64,000 bases of DNA from Ustilago trichophora. Lineage: Eukaryota; Basidiomycota; Ustilaginomycetes; Ustilaginales; Ustilaginaceae. The stretch is from contig OOIN01000013.1 of assembly GCA_900323505.1 (NCBI GenBank), forward strand, positions 124,001 through 188,000, given 5' to 3'. Positions 22,973-36,362 of this stretch are shown one piece after another; the stretch's first letter is position 1, and each line of letters opens with the position of its first letter. The notes below the pieces were generated by a model. That model worked only from the letters and a program-made list of their open reading frames with translations, did not search any database and was not told the origin of the DNA. The position numbers and the translations under genes are program-made.

Positions 22973-23824
22973 ATGTTTACCACACCCAAAGCATCCTCAA
23001 CCTCAAACGAGGAGAGCAGCCTCGATATGCTTCCCTCAGAACTGCAAAACACGATCATGGAGAAAAAGTTTGATCAGATCCGTCAACAGCGACAGGAAGC
23101 GCACAACGTCCTTCGCCAGGCCAAACAGCGTACGCGCAACCAGCAGACCGACCAGCAAATCCTCTTGCTCATGCAGGCCGATGAGCGACTCGCTGCTCTT
23201 CTGTCCCAGGCCGCCGATTCAATGCGTGCACTGTTGCCCGTCACTCCGCCAGCCGTGGAGACGCCGCAGTTCGCATCTGGTTCCGCATCAGCTTCTCCTT
23301 CCCACGGCGCAAAGGCCTTCGAAGACCGAGCCCAGCAGTGGTTCTCGATCCTCAACGAGGTCCAATACTCTCTCAGGAGCGCAGTCCGCTACCTCCGAGA
23401 TGCACAACTCTCCCCACTCACCCCTCCCGCAGCACCCGACGCACGACAGACTGGCAAGGCAGGATCCGCAGCACGAGGCCACAACTTGTCGCTTCTCGAA
23501 GCTTTTGTAGACCTCTCCGGTCTCGATGGCACCACGTTCGAGTTGCCCCCCACCAGTAGTACGCCAGCGTCCACCACTCCTTCTCTTTTGTCCGGTGGAT
23601 TGCCAGAGGCAAGTCTCAGTCTGCAAGCGTTGCGAGAGAGACAACGCAATTGGAAAGCGCTCTCGGGTTCACTGCACCAAATGCACCAATCTATGATGGC
23701 GACGACAACGGATCCAACACATGGCCCCATCGAGTTGTCGCTCTTGGAGAGCATCAGAAACGGATGCAGCTCGGATAGGGTGCTCATCGACGCTTTGGTC
23801 AATACCGACAACATGGCCCAGTAA
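22973..23824 (+). CDS. probable Mediator subunit 11
   Basis: 283 aa, single exon, clean frame. The first half shows the Med11 pattern of paired helices: QADERLAALLSQAADSMRAL, then after a Pro/Ser linker EDRAQQWFSILNEVQYSL and RSAVRYLRDAQLSPL. In Med11 these helices bind Med22 in the head of Mediator, which links activators to RNA polymerase II. The protein is longer than usual; the extra C-terminal part (about 150 aa, including LRERQRNWKALSGSLHQM) is unfamiliar. The upstream region is pyrimidine-rich and the ATG context (GACCATG) is good. Assignment rests on helix pattern alone, so another small coiled-coil nuclear protein remains possible. Confidence 0.58.
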   Translation: MFTTPKASSTSNEESSLDMLPSELQNTIMEKKFDQIRQQRQEAHNVLRQAKQRTRNQQTDQQILLLMQADERLAALLSQAADSMRALLPVTPPAVETPQFASGSASASPSHGAKAFEDRAQQWFSILNEVQYSLRSAVRYLRDAQLSPLTPPAAPDARQTGKAGSAARGHNLSLLEAFVDLSGLDGTTFELPPTSSTPASTTPSLLSGGLPEASLSLQALRERQRNWKALSGSLHQMHQSMMATTTDPTHGPIELSLLESIRNGCSSDRVLIDALVNTDNMAQ

Positions 23825-24462
23825 AGAAACTCATCAACCCTTGAATTTTTTCTTTCGTTTGTCCTTTTTCCGTTTACACTACCAGCATCTGCATTTCCAC
23901 AACGCATATCACATATTGTTTTGCGACCCTTGTTCAATCCAGAGCCGATGCGCCGTGCGCTCGCTCACCTTTGTACTTTTACATCCCTTTTTTCTTTGGT
24001 CATACCCTTTGCTGATTTTTACCTCATCTTTTGGCACCTACTCTCTAGACTCTTTTAATCCCATTTGCATTCTTGTTGCTAAAGTTGTGCACGCCAGAGT
24101 GGTGGGATGGTCAAAAGAGCCGGTAAGTTTTGTGATGCCTTAGTTGTCATGCAGATGGAGTTACGTTTAGAAATTATCAAACCTGTTAGATCGGAAGTGG
24201 TATGTTTTGGTGGTGCTTTATTTTGGAAAGTGGTGAGATTAGAGTGACACGCAACGGGACTGCGTGTGTGTCGTTCGAGCCACATCTCACTCACATCTGT
24301 GCGCGCTTAGAAGCTTCCTCATCATCATCACACGGTACATCGATCGCATCTTCCCTCCCTTTAACAACACTAGCTTCCACCTCAGATTCGGCCTCAACAC
24401 AATAAAACCTGACACTGTCGTGAGATTGCAAGTTTCACCCCCCCCCCCCCCCCCCGTTCAAC
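23825..24462. other. intergenic with poly(C) tract before the Arf-GAP start
   Basis: 638 bp. Nothing coding was seen. An uninterrupted run of 18 C lies at 24438-24455, seven bases before the ATG at 24463. The rest is A/T-richer than the genes. Confidence 0.5.
24438..24455 (+). repeat. poly(C) 18 tract
   Basis: Eighteen consecutive C directly upstream of a start codon, probably inside the 5' untranslated leader. Confidence 0.85.
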
Positions 24463-25743
24463 ATGTCTCGCGTCACCCAATCTCGAGCACAGACAGAGGC
24501 CAACGCCAAAATCTTGCGCTCTCTCGTAAAGTCTGCCGACAACAAGGTCTGCGTCGATTGTAAGAAAAACGACCCTAGATGGGCGAGCTGGAATCTAGGC
24601 TGTTTCCTGTGTATTCGATGCTCTGGTATTCATCGTTCCATGGGGACCCACATTTCCAAAGGTAAGCCACATACATACATCACATCCGCATCTCTTCCGT
24701 TTTCCCCTTTCTGTAGTTCGAACAAGATGCTGACGATGTGATTTTTCAACGCTTGATTATTATTATTATTATTATTTTGCGACGACTTGGTAGTTAAGAG
24801 CATCGATCTGGACATTTGGACGCCGGAGCAGATGGAATCGGTTCAGAAATGGGGCAATCGACGATGCAACCTTTACTGGGAAGCTCATTTGAAAGCTGGA
24901 CACGTGCCTGCGGATCACAAGATTGAAAGTTTTATTCGTAGCAAGTACGAGTCAAGACGTTGGGCTAAAGATGGTCCTCCACCTAGCGATCCTGCTGTGT
25001 TGGATGGTGAGCGCGGATCTGCATCTGCGCCTCCTGCTGCGGCTGCAGCGGGTAGTGCAAGTGCAAGTGCCAGTGCGGTAGCGAAGAAGAGTAGCGCCCC
25101 TCCAGCCGCAGCAGCAGTCGACTTGCTCGACGACCCTTCGCCAGCCCCTTCCCCTGCTGCACCAGCAGCATCTACAAAGCAGTCAGCATCCACCTCCACC
25201 TCCAACACCGCAGCATCCTCCAAGCCAAGCGGTGGAGGCGGAATCTTTGACTTGGACTGGCACGACCCTTCCCCCACCTCTCCCTCCGCCACCAGCCCTA
25301 CAACCACATCTACCTCCTCGTCGACCGGCGGAGCCAAGGGCAAAAACGACATTATGAGCCTCTTTGCCGCCAAACCATCCATCCAACAACCCATCCCCAA
25401 CAGTACCAGTAACGCCTTTGGAGACTTTGGAAGCTTCGCTTCCGCTCCCTTACCCACCAACACCAACACCAACACCAACACCAGCATCGGTACTTCTTCC
25501 GGAATGACAGGTCTAAACTCAACTTTTGGCACTCTCGACTTGTCAGGTGGTGCATCTAAGACCAGCACCTCTGCAGGAAATCCTTGGTCCACTCCCTCCA
25601 ACACCACTAGTACTGGCACCAATGGAGGCCTGTTTGACACACAAGACGTCTGGGGAACTTCCAACCCCACCACCACTACCACCACCACCAATGCCATCAA
25701 GAAGGACGATGCGTTTGCCGATATCTGGGGCGATTTCAAGTAA
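24463..25743 (+). CDS. Arf GTPase-activating protein (SMAP/Age2 type)
   Basis: Stimulates GTP hydrolysis on Arf in post-Golgi vesicle traffic. There are two exons (24463-24661 and 24794-25743) and a 132-nt intron (GTAAGC...TAG); 382 aa, clean frame. The zinc finger C-x2-C-x16-C-x2-C starts at [11 protein letters not shown] and ends CIRC. It is followed by [12 protein letters not shown] with the catalytic Arg, and after the splice by [15 protein letters not shown] and YWEAHLK. The rest is Ala/Ser/Thr-rich and disordered, with an NTNTNTNT run and short FGDFGSF and FADIWGDF motifs of the kind that bind clathrin/adaptor ears (inferred). A transposon lies 201 bp downstream. Confidence 0.95.
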
Positions 25744-25944
25744 AACCATGCCACTCGCTTGGCAGAATATCTACGACGTCGTGTCGAGCTTTGGAAGGGT
25801 TTCCTTTTAAGACAATAGAGCAACTAGGTATTTCGATGGGTAAAAGTCTACTTGTTCCTTTTGGCTGTGTATAGAGGTCCATTGATGCAGAGAATCGTGC
25901 ATCAACCCAACCATCTCTATCCTGTCGCATACTTTGATACTCTA

Positions 25945-25985
25945 ACGTAATTACAGTAGTTCCGACGCATATGTAGTTCCGACGC
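25945..25985 (+). repeat. left terminal inverted repeat
   Basis: 41 bp, perfect inverted match to 28166-28206. Contains one full and one partial TAGTTCCGACGCATATG unit. Confidence 0.92.
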
Positions 25986-26119
25986 GTTTTTGAGTATGAA
26001 ATCAAATCTGATGGTAGTACACATCGTGATGATGAGCACGGCTGTTATGAGGTGCAAACAACATGAGACTTGGATTGCGCGTACATGAGATGCTATGGTA
26101 CATACTGAAGAGGCTGAAG

Positions 26120-27961
26120 TCATGTGTGCCTGCGAGATGGGCCAGCAACAGGAAGCAGTTCGAAGAAGCCAAAGGGATCTTCCTCGTCATCTCTGATGGC
26201 CGACAGAGGCTCACTTTCACTGAGCTCATCATCCAGATTCTGCATGGATGGTGTTGTGAGCGTGCTTGATGATGACAAAAGAGCCTCGTCACCATCAATA
26301 CCTGCTTCGTCGCGATCAGCAGCAGCTGCAGCTGATGGAGGTACAACCTCCGTATCCACCTGCCTGCCCTTCCCCTTCGACTGTGATGAGCTTCCTATGC
26401 CCTTTGTCACCAACTCTCGTTCTGCATGCTCTCGAGTGATCATGACATCCTTCGACAGCACTCGCTGATCACCCTTTGCCTTGACACGACGTACCTTTTG
26501 AGCCAATTTCTTGCTGTGATTCTCTTGGACATGAAGTACCGTGTTTTCGGCCTCCAGGATCGCAATTGATGCATGTGCTTGCTCGTTTGCTTGTAGCACG
26601 GCCCTCTTGAGACGTCGGGCTCTCCGGATATCCGGTTTGTTCCTGAATGCATCCAGCGTGGCGTTCATGGCTGCATCCGATGCAGGAACGGCGACTTCCT
26701 GCAGCGGGGTTTGTGTTTCTTGAGGAACGGGCGTGCAATGGCCTGGAAGCCGAGCGATAACCTTGTCCGGACTTGGGCTCATGGTAATTCCGGAGTCCAC
26801 AAATGCCTTACGCACAGCAGACTGTGTCAGGACCTGTTCCCGAGCCTGTGCATAGAATGTGGCGAAGAGCGCCTTGTCGATTGTGTCCACGTGCTGTGCA
26901 GCTTCATTAACGGCATGCTGATACCGGCCTTTCAAAGGCCGAAAGATCGAGACATCCAGTGGCTGCATCACATGTGTTGCATGGGGTGGAAAGAGGAATG
27001 GTATTATGTGTCGAGACCACAGTGCATTGCAGAACTCAACGCTGGTGTGAGAGCCGTGACCGTCCAGTATGAGAAGGCGCCATGCTGATGGTGGCGATGG
27101 CGTAGTGGAGGGGTCGAAGATGGTTTCGACCCATTGGACGGCAAGCTCGTTGTTGGTCCAGCCGTTGTTTGACTTGGCGAATCGCCATGTGGCCGGAACA
27201 TCCTCCATTTGCCGCTGTTCTCCGACTGTATGAACACGGCCTTTGGTAATGACAAGCGGCGGAAGTACCTGACCAGCACTTCCGATGCACTCAATCACAG
27301 TTGCAGATTCCCGGTTGCCTGGCTGAGCCTTGAAGGATGCAGCTTGATCACCGGAAGGCACAACCACTCGCTCTCTGCCGCCGACACCAAACATGAACCC
27401 TGTTTCATCCATGTTGTATATGTTTGTTGATGAGACATTGTATTCACGCAGTATGGCAGCCAATTGAGTGAACCATTGTTGAATGCTGGCCTTGTCTGTG
27501 CCTGTGAGCCGTGCATTGTCGAGGCATCGAGACCAATGAGACTTGATTTCAGGATGCCGAAGCAGGAACGACTGCAGCCATGCATGGCTGAGCTTAACCA
27601 GCGTGCCGCCAGCAGGCAAAGGCCGAGACACGGCGTTTGCATACTGCATCACAACGGCGGGCGTCAGAGGGAAGCCGCTGCAGGCACAACGCTGGATGTG
27701 TGTGATGACAGCGTTCTCGGCGGCACATGTAAGTGCCTGTTGAGCTTCATTGGCGGCCTTTTTGTTCTGCCAGCCCGACATCCGGTGGCGTAGCGTCGAT
27801 TCCGAGACATTGTGGGCAGCCGCTGCTTTGCGAATGCTGTTGTGCTGGCCCTGCTCGAGCTCACTGATGGCCAGCTGCAAGTGTCCCTCACGCTGGTCTC
27901 GCTTGCTCGCCGTTGCAGCTCGATACGTCACAGACCGTTTTGACAGAGGGTTGCGTGGCAT
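26120..27961 (-). CDS. pogo/Fot1-family transposase
   Basis: 613 aa, single uninterrupted frame. The N-terminus carries a Psq/CENP-B-type helix-turn-helix (ISELEQGQHNSIRKAAAAHN, VSESTLRHRM) and a second CENP-B-like domain ending WLQSFLLRHPEIKSHWSR. The DDE_1 catalytic core follows. It has the acidic triad typical of this family: first Asp in NMDETGFMFGV, second in LLILDGHGSH, third in HATHVMQPLDVSIFRPLK. The C-terminal region is basic coil, then Ser/Asp-rich. It would bind the element's terminal repeats and catalyse cut-and-paste movement into TA. All catalytic residues are present and no frame break is seen, so it may be active. Confidence 0.95.
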   Translation of the reverse strand: MPRNPLSKRSVTYRAATASKRDQREGHLQLAISELEQGQHNSIRKAAAAHNVSESTLRHRMSGWQNKKAANEAQQALTCAAENAVITHIQRCACSGFPLTPAVVMQYANAVSRPLPAGGTLVKLSHAWLQSFLLRHPEIKSHWSRCLDNARLTGTDKASIQQWFTQLAAILREYNVSSTNIYNMDETGFMFGVGGRERVVVPSGDQAASFKAQPGNRESATVIECIGSAGQVLPPLVITKGRVHTVGEQRQMEDVPATWRFAKSNNGWTNNELAVQWVETIFDPSTTPSPPSAWRLLILDGHGSHTSVEFCNALWSRHIIPFLFPPHATHVMQPLDVSIFRPLKGRYQHAVNEAAQHVDTIDKALFATFYAQAREQVLTQSAVRKAFVDSGITMSPSPDKVIARLPGHCTPVPQETQTPLQEVAVPASDAAMNATLDAFRNKPDIRRARRLKRAVLQANEQAHASIAILEAENTVLHVQENHSKKLAQKVRRVKAKGDQRVLSKDVMITREHAERELVTKGIGSSSQSKGKGRQVDTEVVPPSAAAAADRDEAGIDGDEALLSSSSTLTTPSMQNLDDELSESEPLSAIRDDEEDPFGFFELLPVAGPSRRHT

Positions 27962-28148
27962 AACAGTGGTTGATATTGCTGAGTGATGGTGTCAAAAGGT
28001 TGTTGTAAGCAGTTGATGATGGAACGGCGATGGTGGAGATGGGGTCCAAGAACTTGGGATGGTGGGGCTCATGCAAGGAACAAACAATGTGCTCACGATC
28101 ATGCAGGCCACTACCATCACGTGTTGAATTAATCTCACATTCGAAAAC

Positions 28149-28206
28149 GCGTCGGAACTACATATGCGTCGGAACTACATATGCGTCGGAACTACTGTAA
28201 TTACGT
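28149..28206 (-). repeat. right terminal inverted repeat with an extra unit
   Basis: The outer 41 bp (28166-28206) match the left end. A third 17-bp unit extends the array inward to 28149, making the two ends unequal. Confidence 0.9.
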
Positions 28207-28451
28207 TATCAACGGTTTGGTGATTTGCTCTTTATGGTGTGGGATTGTGTGTTGGTTTTTTTTTGAACCTCAATTTTTTGACCTTGCTAAAGTTGCTTTT
28301 CTCAACCACAATCACTCTTGGCGTTGCCAATTCTACTTCACTGTACAAGCCTCTGTTTCTGAAACACTAAGGGTAAAGAGTCGAACGTTACTAGACCATG
28401 GTTGAATTGCGATGTGTGAGAACAAATGCTGATTTGATTGCTATTCGAAAG

Positions 28452-28517
<66 letters not shown>

Positions 28518-28582
28518 AAAGAAAAGAAAACGAGACACCAAATGCAACAAGAAAATGCAAAGAAAAGATGACGACCACCAGG
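28207..28582. other. intergenic with a 64-base poly(A) run
   Basis: 376 bp between the transposon and the 3' end of the lipase gene. Apart from the A run at 28452-28515 nothing was recognised. Confidence 0.5.
28452..28515 (+). repeat. poly(A) 64 tract
   Basis: Sixty-four consecutive A, the longest homopolymer in the window. Others are T35 at 42044-42078, A29 at 42875-42903 and T35 at 49743-49777. Confidence 0.9.
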
Positions 28583-31670
<3,088 letters not shown>

Positions 31671-32551
31671 GGTGGGCTACCTCGTTGCTGGCGCCCGACA
31701 GCTGCCAAATCTGCCACCGTCAATGTCGAGGATGAGATAAGACTGAAGTCTTGGAAGAGGTAGTCACCACCACCACCACAACCGCCAGGAGCCGTGTGAG
31801 TAAGTGCACGAGAAAAGCGTCAAGTGTTGATCATGAAAAAGGTAGTGAAGGAAGGCAAGAGAAGTCAAAGAGCGCTTTCAAGAAGGACGTAGGGCGGCTA
31901 GACAAGATCTCTCCTTGGTTTAGCTTAGCGCCGTCAGCAAGATATCAAGCGCCAATCGCTTTTCTCGTCCCCTCCCTGCTTTCTTGCTCGAGCTTGTGCG
32001 CGTATTGTGTGTCACCTTTTGGAGCTGCGAGAGTCGATGCGATGTGTTTCAAAGCCATATGCTGGGTTGTGTAATTGAGAGAAAGAGTGTCGCTTGCTCT
32101 CTTCAGATAGAGTTAGAGAGTACCGTCACAGGGTTCAATCAATAAACGGTCCGTGTGCAGCTGTCGCATGTGGCTGAAACGCCGCGTGAAAGCCAAGCGA
32201 GAAAAGCAGACACGCCCGAAAAACTGAGCGCAGCCAGTTTTGCCGGTAAAGTTACTGTAACTGTACTCTGTCGCGCCGCCCTTTTCACGCATGAAATTTC
32301 AAGATCGCGCCCAGCTGCTGCATCCGTCAGCCTCTTTTTTTTTCGACAAGCTTGCAAGGCTCGAGTCTGAGCAAACAAGACTCTCTCTTCGTTAATCTTA
32401 TCTTCAGAACACCGCATGTAGGAGGATATCGCTCTGGTTTAAAACGCAGAGCTGCTGTGAGACGCCGAGAAGACGTGTCTATTACGACAGGTACAAGACT
32501 CCACAACGTGTTATATACAGGATATGGTTAGGGCAAGAATACGAGAGTAAT
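31671..32551. other. intergenic, promoter side of the lipase-like gene
   Basis: 881 bp between two minus-strand genes. It has CAC/CCA triplets near 31765 and a GTTACTGTAACTGTAC element near 32251-32266. No gene was recognised. Confidence 0.4.
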
Positions 32552-34720
32552 CTAAGACCACACATCGAGCAACAACCTCGATCGCTCCTTGAGAAGCTTC
32601 ATCTCCTTCTTGGCCTCCTCTGCTGAGCCCTTGGCCTCCTCGAGGATCTTGCCAAAGATGGCCTCGACGTCGTGGGCCATGCCCTTGGCTTCACCGCAGA
32701 TGTAGATGTAAGCCTTTCGCTCGAGAATGTCCTCGGCGATCTGCTTGCGACGCTCCCAGAGCAGGTCCTGCACGTACATCTTGGAGCCATCGGGCTTGAA
32801 CTTCTCCCTGGACAGCGAGGTCTCCATGATAAACTTGCCGCCAAGCTTCTGTGCGTACTCGGGCCATTCGTCACGGTAGAGGAAGTCCTCGTTGGCCTTC
32901 CTGCATCCGTAGAAGAGCCAGATGTTGCCCCAATCCTTGAGCGCCTCCTCGGGAGTCTTGCCGTTGGCCTTCTCGAGCGCCTTCTCAGCGCTGCATACAC
33001 GGTCCTGAACGAAGGAGCGGAAAGGGGCAACACCGGTACCGGGACCAACCATGATGACAGGGATCTTGGGCGATGTGGGTAGGCGGAAGTTGGATCGTCG
33101 AATGTGAATGGGAGCGCGGAACAAGCCGTCCTTTGTGTAGGCGCCTCGAGGTCCGTCGAGCAGATACTTGGGGGTGCCGAAACGAGGGTCGTTGGGACCG
33201 CTGGGCTGTTCGCCGTTCTTCTCCATCTTGATGGTGCTGATAAAGTTGGTGGCGAGACCGTGGACCCAAGGACCGGACTTGTTGGCCTGGTAGCGAAGCA
33301 CGACAGCAGTGATGTGAACCGACTTGGGGTGCATCTTGGGACTGGAAGAGATCGAGTAGAAACGAGGACCGACACGGGGAAGGTCGGAGATGACACGGTC
33401 GAAGGGAATGTTCCAAGGCTTGATGGAGCTGACATCGGCCTGAAGATCGTCACCGGCCACCCACTGCATGGCCTCGGCGGTCTTGAGGAGGCGGCTGCCG
33501 ATCTCGGCGTGGAAAGTGTCCTTGTTGGCGCAGATCTTCTCGAGCTTGGCCTGGATTTCGGGCGAGGGAGCAAACTTGGCAAAGTTGTTGAGCGTCTGAC
33601 GAGAGGCGTGGCTGGTGATGTCAATGTAGTGTCGGAAAACGGCTTCGTAAGTGGTAGGGACGGGGAAGGGGACCTTGGCCAAAGTAGGGTCAAGCGACTC
33701 GACGTCAATCACAGCAGTGCGCTTGTCGAGAAGACCAAAGACGGCGAGAACGCGGTCGACCTCCTGCTCGGGGTTGTGAGCCCAGACGGCAATGTGGTCT
33801 CCGTGCTGGTACGAGATACCGGAGCCTTCGATGTCAAACTCGACGTGGACGCAGGTGCGGTCGGCGGTGCCTTCAACAAAGAGCTCGCGAGCCTCCTTGA
33901 CGACGGCGTTATAAGGGTTCTTGGCGTCGTGGATTCCCTTGGTACCAAGCAGGGCTCGGGCGGAGAGCTCTCCGTGGTAGACCTTGTCTTCGGGGTGATC
34001 GGCGAGCTCAGTAACCTTGAAGTCGGGGACGTCTCCTCCTCCGCCCTCCTCAAAGTTGAGCTCAGTGGCAAGTGCCTCAAACATGGAGTCCTTCCAAGCC
34101 AGATAGTCCTCTTCCATGCTCTTGTCGTCGTCACCCTCACCTCGCTCGCCGATGCGCTTGGCACCAAGAGACTGGAGACGGTTGTCGAGCTTGCGGGCAA
34201 CGGCGTTAAAGTGTTCGTAGGTACGGTTTCCGAGACCAAAGATGACGTAGTTCAAGTTCTCGAGACGGTCGCTGCCGTTGGAGAATTCCGGGGTTTCGTT
34301 TTCGATGAACTCCATGAGGCCGACAGCGTTGTCGGTGGGTTCACCTTCACCATAAGTAGCCATGACAAAGACAGCGACGCAGTCGTCGGGCATCTGGTCG
34401 AGCTTTTCAAACTCGTACTCCTCAGGGTCGAGGACGAGCGAAGAAGTACCGAAACGAGCCTTGGCCTCCTTGGCGAGCTTGGTGGCGTACTCTTCGGCTG
34501 TACCGGTTTGGGAGCCGTAGAAGATGGCGATGCGCTTCTTTTGAGATTTGAGCTTGGAGACAAAGTCGGCGCCACCTTCCTCGGTGGCAGCGAGGGCTGC
34601 ACCATTGGCGAGCTTAGAACCGGTATCCTTGGCACCACCGAAGAGAGTGTCTCGGAAGAGGTAGAGGACGGCGAGCAGGCCTCCGAGACCGAGAACGATC
34701 AAGTCGAGTTGCGACGCCAT
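32552..34720 (-). CDS. NADPH-cytochrome P450 reductase
   Basis: Diflavin reductase that passes electrons from NADPH to microsomal P450s, for example in ergosterol synthesis. 722 aa, one clean exon. Start ATG 34720 leads into the ER anchor (LDLIVLGLGGLLAVLYLF, residues 5-22). The FMN domain has the phosphate loop YGSQTGTAEEYA (residues 68-79), MATYGEGEPTDNA and FGLGNRTYEHFN. The FAD domain has RFYSISSSP. The NADPH domain has GPGTGVAPFRSF, YGCRKANEDFLYRDEW and YIYICGEAKGMAHDV. The C-terminus LLLDVWS keeps the Trp that stacks on FAD. Length and every cofactor motif fit the family (NCP1/CPR). No frame break is seen, unlike many neighbours. Confidence 0.97.
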   Translation of the reverse strand: MASQLDLIVLGLGGLLAVLYLFRDTLFGGAKDTGSKLANGAALAATEEGGADFVSKLKSQKKRIAIFYGSQTGTAEEYATKLAKEAKARFGTSSLVLDPEEYEFEKLDQMPDDCVAVFVMATYGEGEPTDNAVGLMEFIENETPEFSNGSDRLENLNYVIFGLGNRTYEHFNAVARKLDNRLQSLGAKRIGERGEGDDDKSMEEDYLAWKDSMFEALATELNFEEGGGGDVPDFKVTELADHPEDKVYHGELSARALLGTKGIHDAKNPYNAVVKEARELFVEGTADRTCVHVEFDIEGSGISYQHGDHIAVWAHNPEQEVDRVLAVFGLLDKRTAVIDVESLDPTLAKVPFPVPTTYEAVFRHYIDITSHASRQTLNNFAKFAPSPEIQAKLEKICANKDTFHAEIGSRLLKTAEAMQWVAGDDLQADVSSIKPWNIPFDRVISDLPRVGPRFYSISSSPKMHPKSVHITAVVLRYQANKSGPWVHGLATNFISTIKMEKNGEQPSGPNDPRFGTPKYLLDGPRGAYTKDGLFRAPIHIRRSNFRLPTSPKIPVIMVGPGTGVAPFRSFVQDRVCSAEKALEKANGKTPEEALKDWGNIWLFYGCRKANEDFLYRDEWPEYAQKLGGKFIMETSLSREKFKPDGSKMYVQDLLWERRKQIAEDILERKAYIYICGEAKGMAHDVEAIFGKILEEAKGSAEEAKKEMKLLKERSRLLLDVWS

Positions 34721-36362
34721 ATTGACGGGTGGGATAGCAAGGAGGGAGGAAAATCGCCTATCCAGAGCGATCACTTGCGGTTAAAGGATGGAAATGGAGG
34801 GGGGTACAGTACTGATGGTTGTGAAGGTGAAAGAAAAGGAGGGTATCACACGCTAATCAAGAGCGAGTTGATGAGATGTGGTGAAAGGGGAATACAGTAA
34901 AAGGAGAAGAAGGACACAAGGAGAAAGCAACAAGGGGAGGTTGCCGCCACGACACTCGGAATTGCCCAAATGGAGAGTTGCGTCGAATAAAAAGGGCTGG
35001 CTGGTTCCGAGTGAAGGTCAAAGCGATGTGGTGCGATGCGATGCGTGTGCGTTCCTCCATGTTACCCAAAAAGCTGGAAGAAAGCGGCAAAGCCTAGTTG
35101 CTCAGCTGTTTTTTGTGCCTTTTTTTTCCAATTGTTTCCCAGAGTGCGCGGGTGTGGGGCGAGTCGCGAGACGCTTTTTCTTTTTTGGTTCCGCTGTTTT
35201 CACCGCTTTGGCATTTTTCGTCTTGGCTAAGCTTTCGGCCACGTCGTCTGGCCACCTGTCAAGAGGGCAGAGGCGGTCACCTGCGCTGGTCACTGTACCG
35301 CATCTCACGAGGTTTCGGTCACCACCGCCAACCATACTGTACTGTACTGTACTGTACAGTACCTCTTTGCTTCATATTGACCTGATTAAACTCAAGCCCC
35401 TTTGAGTTTCAGACAGCCCAACCCAACCGGTGGTACGACCATCGACTGTGGTCAAGTAGTCTTCTGATGAAATCGCATATTTCCAGATGGTGAGGCACGA
35501 CTCAGAGCGTTGCAAAGTGATTTTGAGAGAGGATATCACGGTGCGCTATTGAGGACCGATGAAGAGTGTCTGCTCTTTCGGCATTCGCGGCGGCGTAGCG
35601 GACGAGTGGCGGAAAATAGGCCGGAGCATCCGTCGTTCAGTCGTTCAGTGCAGTGCAGTGCAGTGCAGTGTAGTTACGCGCCTGACGAGGTCGCTTTCAC
35701 GTAATCTTCGGGCCAAGCAAGCCTGCCCTGCATCAGTAGACCTCGACCACCTCTTGACATTCCTCGTCCTGCTTCTCGAGTGTTCGTTCCGAGTTTGTGA
35801 ATCCCACCGACATGTTGTAATATCGGGTTCAGACTGATTCAACTAGCTCGCCCATGAGCCTTTTGCAACCAACTTCGAGCTGACAGCCAAAAAAACCTTT
35901 GCGGGGAAGTGGGATGTTCAAAAGTTAGGAGTGCTACTACTACTGCAGCAGCAACAGCAGCGAAGACCCTTCATTCGTTCAATCGGAGCCCCACAAAAAT
36001 GGCCAGCTGACACTTCCATCCCTCGTCATCATCTCCTTCTCACTTGCTATCTGCATCACAGCTGCATCACAGCTGCATCTCAATGTCATCTCTCCACGCT
36101 TCAACCTCGGCCTGATTCTATCCCAACTCCTCCACAATTGACCGAGCGCGGAATTTAGCCGTTTTGCCGCGCACATTCTACATTCAATCCAGCTGTCACG
36201 ACTCTTTCCCCTCATTAGACACAGACAGATATCACTCGCCTCAGAACACCAGCAACGCAACTACTGTATATTTCTGGAGGAAGCGAAACAGACGTCGAAG
36301 CTTGATTTACCAAAGACTCAACACGGGACATGGAGTATTGATTTACCCCGCATTTTCGCAAT
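34721..36362. other. intergenic region between the P450 reductase and tRNA genes
   Basis: 1.64 kb. It contains (TACTG)4 followed by TACAGTAC at 35335-35362, five CAGTG units at 35646-35670, a CAG/CAA run near 35942-35962 and three copies of an 11-bp GCATCACAGCT unit near 36050-36080. No convincing coding frame. Confidence 0.45.
35335..35362 (+). repeat. (TACTG)n / GTACTGTAC palindromic tract
   Basis: Four TACTG units end in TACAGTAC, making an imperfect hairpin. The same word recurs in other intergenic regions of the window. Confidence 0.7.

Larger units (their letters stand above)
25945..28206 (-). mobile_element. pogo/Fot1-type DNA transposon, apparently complete
   Basis: 2,262-bp element bounded by TA on both sides (25943-25944 and 28207-28208), the usual target duplication of the Tc1/mariner/pogo superfamily. 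Termini are perfect 41-bp inverted repeats beginning ACGTAATTACAG. Each is built from a direct unit TAGTTCCGACGCATATG. The left end has two copies (the second truncated); the right end has three. One intact transposase gene occupies 26120-27961. Matching ends, an open gene and an exact TA suggest recent insertion. Confidence 0.93.

Noticed and set aside
33104..34900. 598-codon open frame on the plus strand
   Set aside because: It lies wholly antisense to the P450 reductase gene and beyond it; composition is the mirror image of the real codons, with no domain or plausible start context.
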